Shown here: positions 32,208 to 37,862 of the stretch, one piece after another
How the letters are laid out: each line of letters starts with the position of its first letter
How positions within the stretch are numbered: the first letter of the stretch is position 1
Assembly: GCA_027459285.1 (NCBI GenBank)
Contig: DAIDIQ010000067.1
Span: 1 to 37,862 of the forward strand
Length of the DNA stretch: 37,862 nucleotides
Direction of reading: 5' to 3'
Origin: Acetobacteraceae bacterium
GTDB lineage: Bacteria > Pseudomonadota > Alphaproteobacteria > Acetobacterales > Acetobacteraceae
Notes under the pieces: model-generated
Databases searched by the model: none
What the model was told of the DNA's origin: nothing
The model's input: the letters and a program-made list of their open reading frames with translations, nothing else
Position numbers and translations under genes: made by a program

Positions 32208-34244
32208 ATGCGCGCCTCATTCGGTCTTGCCCCCGCCCTGCTGGTTCCCGCCCTGCTCGTCCTCGCCCCGCCGCGCATCGCCCGCGCGGCCGATAAGCCG
32301 GTGCATGAATATCTGTCCCTCGCCTTGTCGCCCGACGGCAAAACCCTCGCCTCGATCGAGGGGGATCCCACCCCGTCCGGTGAGGTCGCCGTGCGGGACA
32401 TTGTGTTGCGCCCCACCGCCGGCGGCGCCGCGCACAGTGTCGTGCTGCCCTGCGGCGCCGTGCCGGAATGCACGCCCTCCTTCCTCACCTGGTCGCCAGA
32501 CGGTAAAAATCTTGCCTTCGTGCTGCGCCGCCCTGGCACGCACGACCACGAGATTTATGCCACAGACGCCGATGCCGCGACGCCGCGGCAATTGCTTTCC
32601 TTCAACGGCACGCTGGTCGATCTGCGGTATCTGGCCAACGGCAAGCTCGCCGTGCTGGCGACGCCGGATGCCAACAAGGAGGTCGGCGCGGTCGAGGCCG
32701 GCGCCGCCGAGGTCGGCGTGCTCGGCACCGATGTGCACGAACAGCGCATCGCCGTGCTCGATAACGGCACCCTTACCTATGCCTCGCCGCCGGATCTGTT
32801 CGTCTATGAATATGCCGCGCTGCCCGGCGGCGGCTTCGTCGGCACCGCGGCACCCGGCGATGGCGACGATAATTGGTGGGTCGCCAAGCTCATGCGGTTC
32901 GATGCCGCCGGCAAGGCCAGCGTGCTGTATACCCCGGCCAGCGCCTCTCAGCAGATCGGTGACCCGCAGGTTTCACCGGACGGTAGATCGGTGGCCTTCA
33001 TCGCCGGCATCATGAGCGATTTCGGCCCCATGGGCGGTGATGCGTTCCTGCTCGATCTCGCCACCGGCAAGGCCCGCAACCTGACCGAGGGCAATCACAG
33101 CACGGTGCGCGCGCTCAGCTTCAGTTGTGATGGCAGTTCGCTGATGCTCACCCTGCTCGCGCAGCAGCACGCGCAAATCGCGGCCCTGCCGGTCACCGGC
33201 GGCGCGCCGAACGTGATGTACAGCACCGATGAGCGTCTCGGCGCCGGCTGGTCCGGCCCCGCCTATGTCAGCGCCTGCGGCAGCAACGAAACCGCCACCG
33301 TGCATCAATTCTTCTCCCGCCCGCCGGAAATCGAGGTCGGGCAGATCGGCGCCTGGCACGATCTGACCACCGATAATCAGGGCGTCACCGAAGCCGTGAC
33401 GGCAAAATCCCTGACCTGGAACAGCGACCAGTTCTCGGTGCAGGGCTGGCTGCTGCTGCCGCACACCCCGCCGCAAAAGCGCCCCAACCTGCTGCAACGC
33501 ATGTTGCCGCGCCTGTTTCCGCCGCCGCGCCCGCATCTCATTCCCATGATCACCATGGTGCATGGCGGCCCGGCCTGGGCCAACATGCCCGCCTTCATCG
33601 GCCCGGGCCTGACCCGCAAATTTCTCGATGCCGGCTATGCCGTGCTGCTGCCCAACCCGCGTGGCAGCTATGGCCAGGGGGAAGCCTTCACCCGCGCCAA
33701 TATCCGCGATTTCGGCTATGGCGACCTGCGGGATATTCTGCACGGCATCGACGCCGCCGAACGCGCCGCCCCCATCGACGAGCATCGGCTCGGCCTTACC
33801 GGCTGGAGCTATGGTGGCTTCATGACCATGTGGGCGGTGACGCAAACCAACCGCTTCGCCGCCGCCGTCGCCGGCGCCGGCATATCGGACTGGCAGAGCT
33901 ATTATGGTGAAAACGGCATCTCGGACTGGATGATTCCGTATTTCGGCGCCTCGGTTTACAAGGACCCCGCGGTCTATGCCAAATCCTCGCCCATCACCTT
34001 CATCACCCACGTCCACACACCCACCCTCGAAGTGGTCGGCGAACGCGACATCGAATGTCCCGCCCCGCAGACGCTCGAATTCTGGCATGCGCTGACCGAT
34101 CTCGGCGTGCCGACCCAGGGCGTCATCTATCCCGGCGAAGGCCACGGCATGCACGACCCCAAGCATATCGAGGATTTCGAAACCCGCAGCCTCGCCTGGT
34201 TCCAACGTTGGTTCGCCGACCGCGGCCAGAGCGGATCGCCGTAG
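32208..34244 (+). CDS. S9 family prolyl oligopeptidase-type peptidase, secreted
   Basis: Signal peptide MRASFGLAPALLVPALLVLAPPRIARA; TolB/WD40-like propeller motifs (LSPDGKTLASIEG); nucleophile elbow LTGWSYGGFMTMWAV; VVGERDIECPAPQTLEFWHAL; GEGHGM. Confidence 0.92.
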   Translation: MRASFGLAPALLVPALLVLAPPRIARAADKPVHEYLSLALSPDGKTLASIEGDPTPSGEVAVRDIVLRPTAGGAAHSVVLPCGAVPECTPSFLTWSPDGKNLAFVLRRPGTHDHEIYATDADAATPRQLLSFNGTLVDLRYLANGKLAVLATPDANKEVGAVEAGAAEVGVLGTDVHEQRIAVLDNGTLTYASPPDLFVYEYAALPGGGFVGTAAPGDGDDNWWVAKLMRFDAAGKASVLYTPASASQQIGDPQVSPDGRSVAFIAGIMSDFGPMGGDAFLLDLATGKARNLTEGNHSTVRALSFSCDGSSLMLTLLAQQHAQIAALPVTGGAPNVMYSTDERLGAGWSGPAYVSACGSNETATVHQFFSRPPEIEVGQIGAWHDLTTDNQGVTEAVTAKSLTWNSDQFSVQGWLLLPHTPPQKRPNLLQRMLPRLFPPPRPHLIPMITMVHGGPAWANMPAFIGPGLTRKFLDAGYAVLLPNPRGSYGQGEAFTRANIRDFGYGDLRDILHGIDAAERAAPIDEHRLGLTGWSYGGFMTMWAVTQTNRFAAAVAGAGISDWQSYYGENGISDWMIPYFGASVYKDPAVYAKSSPITFITHVHTPTLEVVGERDIECPAPQTLEFWHALTDLGVPTQGVIYPGEGHGMHDPKHIEDFETRSLAWFQRWFADRGQSGSP

Positions 34245-34409
34245 GGGGCGCCGCCCGGAGGCGTGACTCCGCTCTGCAAGCGTTCGTCAGAGCGGATCGC
34301 CGTAGGGGTTGCTGCCCGGAGGCGTGACCCCTCTCTGTAAGCGATAGCGAGAGCGGATTGGCGCAGGGTGGCCCTGCGGGGAGGTTTTGGCGCATGCGTG
34401 TGCCGGGGC
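34227..34409. repeat. 61-bp tandem repeat, two good copies plus one diverged copy
   Basis: cagagcggatcgccgtaggggNNgcNgcccggaggcgtgac.. begins at 34227 and 34288; the diverged third copy begins at 34349 (gagagcggattggcgcaggg). The first copy contains the peptidase stop codon. Confidence 0.85.
34362..34378 (+). terminator. GC-rich hairpin, possible terminator after the S9 peptidase gene
   Basis: CGCAGGG-TGG-CCCTGCG, perfect 7-bp stem, 3-nt loop; followed only by a short gttttgg run, so terminator function is uncertain. Confidence 0.4.
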
Positions 34410-34476
34410 GGTTCTGGCATCCGTGCGAACAGCCCCGCATTGCCCCCGCACCCCACCCTGCCGTAAACCAGGGCGC

Positions 34477-35145
34477 ATGACCCAGCGCCCCATCCTCATC
34501 GCCCCCAGTCTCCTCGCGGCTGATTTCTCGCGGCTTGGCCAGGAAGCCTCGGCCGTTGCCGCCGCCGGCGCCGACTGGCTGCACCTGGATGTGATGGACG
34601 GGCATTTCGTGCCGAATATCAGCTTCGGCCCCGCCATCATCAAAGCCATCCGCAAGCACTGCGCGCTGCCGTTCGATGTGCATCTGATGATCGAGCCGGC
34701 CGACCCCTACCTCGCCGCCTTCGCCGATGCCGGGGCCGACCACATCTCGGTTCATGTCGAGGCCGGGCCGCATCTGCATCGGTCGCTGCAGACCATCAAC
34801 GGCCTTGGCAAGGTGGCGGGCGTTGCCATCAACCCCGCGACGCCGGTCGATAGCATCGCCTCGGTGCTCGACATGATCGGCTGTGTCATCGTCATGACCG
34901 TGAACCCCGGCTTTGGCGGGCAGAGCTTCATTGCCAGCCAACTGCCCCGCATTGCCGCCATCCGGCAGATGATCAACCAGTCCGGCCGCGATATTCGCAT
35001 CACGATCGACGGCGGCATCACGCCGGAAACCGCGCCGCGCGCCATTGAGGCGGGGGCCGATGTGTTGGTCGCCGGCACATCGGTTTACGCCAAGCAGAAC
35101 TATGCCGCCGCCATCGAGGCGCTGCGTCCCGCCACCGACGCATGA
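34477..35145 (+). CDS. rpe: Ribulose-phosphate 3-epimerase
   Basis: IAPSLLAADFSRLGQEASAVAAAGADWLHLDVMDGHFVPNISFGP; VMTVNPGFGGQSFI; IDGGITPETA. Confidence 0.97.
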   Translation: MTQRPILIAPSLLAADFSRLGQEASAVAAAGADWLHLDVMDGHFVPNISFGPAIIKAIRKHCALPFDVHLMIEPADPYLAAFADAGADHISVHVEAGPHLHRSLQTINGLGKVAGVAINPATPVDSIASVLDMIGCVIVMTVNPGFGGQSFIASQLPRIAAIRQMINQSGRDIRITIDGGITPETAPRAIEAGADVLVAGTSVYAKQNYAAAIEALRPATDA

Positions 35146-36731
35146 CCCAGGGGGCGCGGTTCGGCCTCAAACAGGTTCGCCGCGCCCTTGCCCGCCTGCC
35201 CCCGCTTGGCCGCTTACCGGATGCGCCGCAGGTAACGGTGCGCGAACCCTGGCCCGGGGCACCGGAACGGGGGGCCAGGCTGCTGAAGAATGAACTGGAG
35301 GTGGCCGGGCAGATCATTGCCATCACCCGTGCCACGTTCGCGGATCGCAGCCTTCCCGCACCGATCCGTGAAGCGACCCTGGGCTTCACCTGGCTGCGTG
35401 ACCTGCGGGCGCTTGGCACGGACCCGGCGCGGCTGCGCGCCCGCACCCTGGTTGCGGACGGCATGGCCGCGGCGACGGACGATCTCTCGCTCCGGCCCGA
35501 TATCGTTGGCACCCGGCTGGCCGCCTGGCTGGCCAATTACGAGTTCTATGCCGCCAGCGCCGAGGATAATTTCCGCCAGGCGCTCATGGTCCGTATCATT
35601 CATGATGCGCGGGCGCTCGCCGCCGCCCTGCCGGCCGAAACGCTTGACCGTCGTGGCCTCGCGGCGCTGAAGGGCCTGGTGGCCGCCGCCGTGGCCGTGC
35701 CGGACATGCCGGCCCTGATGACGCGCGTGCAGCGGTTTCTGCCGCAGGAACTGGCCAGGCAGATTGCCGCCGACGGCACCCAGAATGAACGCAGCCCCGC
35801 CGCCCAGTTGGCGGTTCTGGCCGACATGCTGGAAATCCGCGCCCTGCTTGCCGCCGCCCGCGTGGCCCCACCGCTCGCGCTTGCCGCCGCCATCGAGCGC
35901 GCTTCGCTGGCGCTCCGCGTTTTGCGGCATGGGGATGGCGCGCTGGCCCTGTTCAACGGCACGCGGGAGCATTTGCCGATTCAGGTGGAACGGGTGTTGG
36001 CGCAGGTGGGGCGCGGCGGCCGCCCGGCCAACGCCCTGCCCGAAGGTCGCTTTCAGCGGTTGCAAGCCGGCAAGACACTGGTGCTGGTCGATGCCGGCGC
36101 GCCACCCCCGCCCGGGCTGGACCGGACGGCCCATGCCGGCACGCTTTCATTCGAATTGTCGATCGGCCGGGAACGGCTGATCGTCAATTGCGGCGCGGTG
36201 CCGCCCGCCCCCGGCCCGTGGCGAGACGCGCTGCGCGCCACCGCCGCCCATTCCACCCTCACCATCGCCGATATTTCCTCGTCCGAACTCCGCCCCGAGG
36301 GGCTTGGCCGCCGTCCGGAAAAAGTCCAGGCCGACCGGCACGAGGCGAATGGCGCGCATTGGCTGGAACTCAGCCACGATGGCTGGCAGCGCCCGTTCCG
36401 CGCCATTCATCGTCGCAAGCTGTATCTCTCGGCCGAGGGAGATACGGTGGCCGGTGAAGACACGATCGAGGCGCCGGAGCCACTGAGCTATACGCTGCGC
36501 TTTCATCTGCACCCGGGCGTTACCGCGAGCTTGCAGCAGGATGGCGCGGCGCTGCTGCGCCTGCCGAGCGGCGGCTTCTGGCGGCTGCGGGCCGAGGGAC
36601 TGCCGCTTGCCATTGAGGAGAGTATTTATTTTGGCGCCGATACGCCGCGCCGCACCGAGCAGATTGTGCTGACCGGCTTGCGCGACGCGCCCCAAAGGAT
36701 CGAATGGGCGATATCGCGGGTCAGTCAGTAA
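35142..36731 (+). CDS. Heparinase II/III family protein
   Basis: EATLGFTWLRDLRALG; NYEFYAASAEDNFRQALM; AHSTLTIADISSSELRPEGL; HRRKLYLSAEGDTVAGEDTIE; 4-nt overlap with rpe. Confidence 0.87.
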   Translation: MTQGARFGLKQVRRALARLPPLGRLPDAPQVTVREPWPGAPERGARLLKNELEVAGQIIAITRATFADRSLPAPIREATLGFTWLRDLRALGTDPARLRARTLVADGMAAATDDLSLRPDIVGTRLAAWLANYEFYAASAEDNFRQALMVRIIHDARALAAALPAETLDRRGLAALKGLVAAAVAVPDMPALMTRVQRFLPQELARQIAADGTQNERSPAAQLAVLADMLEIRALLAAARVAPPLALAAAIERASLALRVLRHGDGALALFNGTREHLPIQVERVLAQVGRGGRPANALPEGRFQRLQAGKTLVLVDAGAPPPPGLDRTAHAGTLSFELSIGRERLIVNCGAVPPAPGPWRDALRATAAHSTLTIADISSSELRPEGLGRRPEKVQADRHEANGAHWLELSHDGWQRPFRAIHRRKLYLSAEGDTVAGEDTIEAPEPLSYTLRFHLHPGVTASLQQDGAALLRLPSGGFWRLRAEGLPLAIEESIYFGADTPRRTEQIVLTGLRDAPQRIEWAISRVSQ

Positions 36732-36737
36732 GGAAGC

Positions 36738-36846
36738 GGTTCTTTTTTGAAAAAAAGAACCAAAAAACTTTCATGACTTCGCCCTTGCCAACGCTCCAGC
36801 CTAAAGTTGCAAAGTCTTTTTGCTTCTTTTTCTTCAGAAAAAGAAG
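36738..36846. repeat. AT-rich palindromic intergenic element with two hairpins
   Basis: GGTTCTTTTTT-g-AAAAAAAGAACC (36738-36761) and CTTCTTTTTC-ttca-GAAAAAGAAG (36823-36846); the inner segments AAAAAACTTT and AAAGTCTTTTT are also roughly complementary. Confidence 0.85.
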
Positions 36847-36855
36847 GAACTTGTC

Positions 36856-37862
36856 TTGAAAATCGTCTTCATCGCCAACGTCGATTTCGCGTTATATCAC
36901 TTCATCGCCCCCCTCATGCGCGCCGCCCGCGCCCGTGGCCATGAGGTCGTCGGCATCTGCGCCGATGGTCCCTTGCTCGCGCCGCTTCGTGCCGAGGGGC
37001 TGCGCATCATCCCCGCGCCGCTGGTCCGCAGCCTTGACCCTGTCGCGCACGCGCGCGGGCTTGCCGCGCTTATCCGCCAACTCCGTGCCGAGGCGCCGGA
37101 TCTCGTGCACGCCCACATGCCCATTTCCGGCTTTCTCGGCCGTCTTGCCGCGCGCCTCGCTGGCGTGCCTTGCATCGCCTATACCTGCCATGGTTTTCTT
37201 TTCAACCAGCCCGGGCCAGCATGGCGCCGCGCGCTTTCCCTAATTATGGAATTCATCGCCGGCCGCGTGACCCACATATTCCTCACGGTCAGCACCGAGG
37301 AAGCGACCGACGCAAAGCGCCTGCATATCACGCCCGGCCCCATCGCCATTGGCAACGGCCGCAACCCGGAGATTTTCCGCCCCAACCCTGAGGCCCGCGC
37401 CCGTATCCGCGCCGCCCTCGGCACGCCGGATGAACGCCCCGTCATCATCGCCGTCTCTCGCCTGGTGCGCCACAAGGGCTACCCGGAACTTGCCGCGGCC
37501 ATGCGCGATGTCGATGCCGAACTCTGGGTCGTCGGCGCCCGCTTGCCGGGCGATCGCGGGGCGGATATGGAAGCTCTGCTGCGTAACGCCGGCCTCGGCC
37601 CGCGCCTGCGCCTGCTCGGCTACCGCACCGATGTGCCCGATCTCCTCGCCGCCGCCGATATCTTCACCCTCCCCAGCCATTTCGAGGGCCTGCCGATGTC
37701 CATCATCGAGGCCATGCTCACCGGCCTCCCCGTCGTCGCCACCAATATCCGCGGCCCGCGCGAACAAATCATCGATGGGGAAACCGGACTCCTCGTCCCG
37801 CCCGCCAACGCCCAAGCCCTCGCCGCCGCCCTCAGCCGCCTGGTGTCAAACTCCTCGCTGCG
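36856..37862 (+). CDS. Glycosyltransferase family 4 protein (3' end beyond window)
   Basis: TTG-initiated frame LKIVFIANVDFALYHFIAPLMRAARARGHEVVGICADG...VHAHMPISGFLGRLAARLAG...VSRLVRHKGYPEL...LPSHFEGLPMSIIEAMLTGLPVVATNIRGPREQI. Absent from the ORF track, probably because it lacks an ATG start or a stop codon in the window. Confidence 0.88.
   Translation, partial: MKIVFIANVDFALYHFIAPLMRAARARGHEVVGICADGPLLAPLRAEGLRIIPAPLVRSLDPVAHARGLAALIRQLRAEAPDLVHAHMPISGFLGRLAARLAGVPCIAYTCHGFLFNQPGPAWRRALSLIMEFIAGRVTHIFLTVSTEEATDAKRLHITPGPIAIGNGRNPEIFRPNPEARARIRAALGTPDERPVIIAVSRLVRHKGYPELAAAMRDVDAELWVVGARLPGDRGADMEALLRNAGLGPRLRLLGYRTDVPDLLAAADIFTLPSHFEGLPMSIIEAMLTGLPVVATNIRGPREQIIDGETGLLVPPANAQALAAALSRLVSNSSL

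Noticed and set aside
32973-34205. 410-aa minus-strand ORF
   Set aside because: Antisense to the intact S9 peptidase.

Overview
The window is 37.9 kb of GC-rich DNA from an alphaproteobacterium. Protein style suggests Rhodospirillales/Acetobacteraceae, but this is inference. It is nearly all coding and has no recognisable rRNA, tRNA, CRISPR, prophage or transposase. Modules from left to right: (1) bamD-recN-ligA followed by a DUF4214/SAM-methyltransferase gene, all on the minus strand and tightly coupled. (2) A GT2 gene, the dTDP-L-rhamnose set rfbD-rfbC-rfbA-rfbB, and a 1246-aa multidomain WbsX/GT4/GT2 protein with N-terminal 'FDxxWY...DPLxHY' repeats. (3) Divergent apt plus a Bug/TctC-like binding protein. 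(4) A bicupin gene and a large minus-strand flagellar cluster (flhG, flhF, flhA, flbD, fliN, fliH/flbE, fliG, fliF, flgD, fliK), divergent from flgE-flgK-flgL. (5) An S9 peptidase, rpe, a heparinase II/III-family gene and a 3'-truncated GT4. The most interesting non-coding signals are: a fliK/flgE intergenic region with two outward-facing sigma54-like promoters around three GCCGGGC heptamers at exact 14-nt spacing; a 50-bp-arm inverted repeat at the left edge; a 61-bp tandem repeat that includes the stop codon of the S9 peptidase gene; and an AT-rich palindromic element that appears to supply the Shine-Dalgarno of the last gene. I did not find a clearly new defence or mobile system. The long opposite-strand ORFs are high-GC artefacts.
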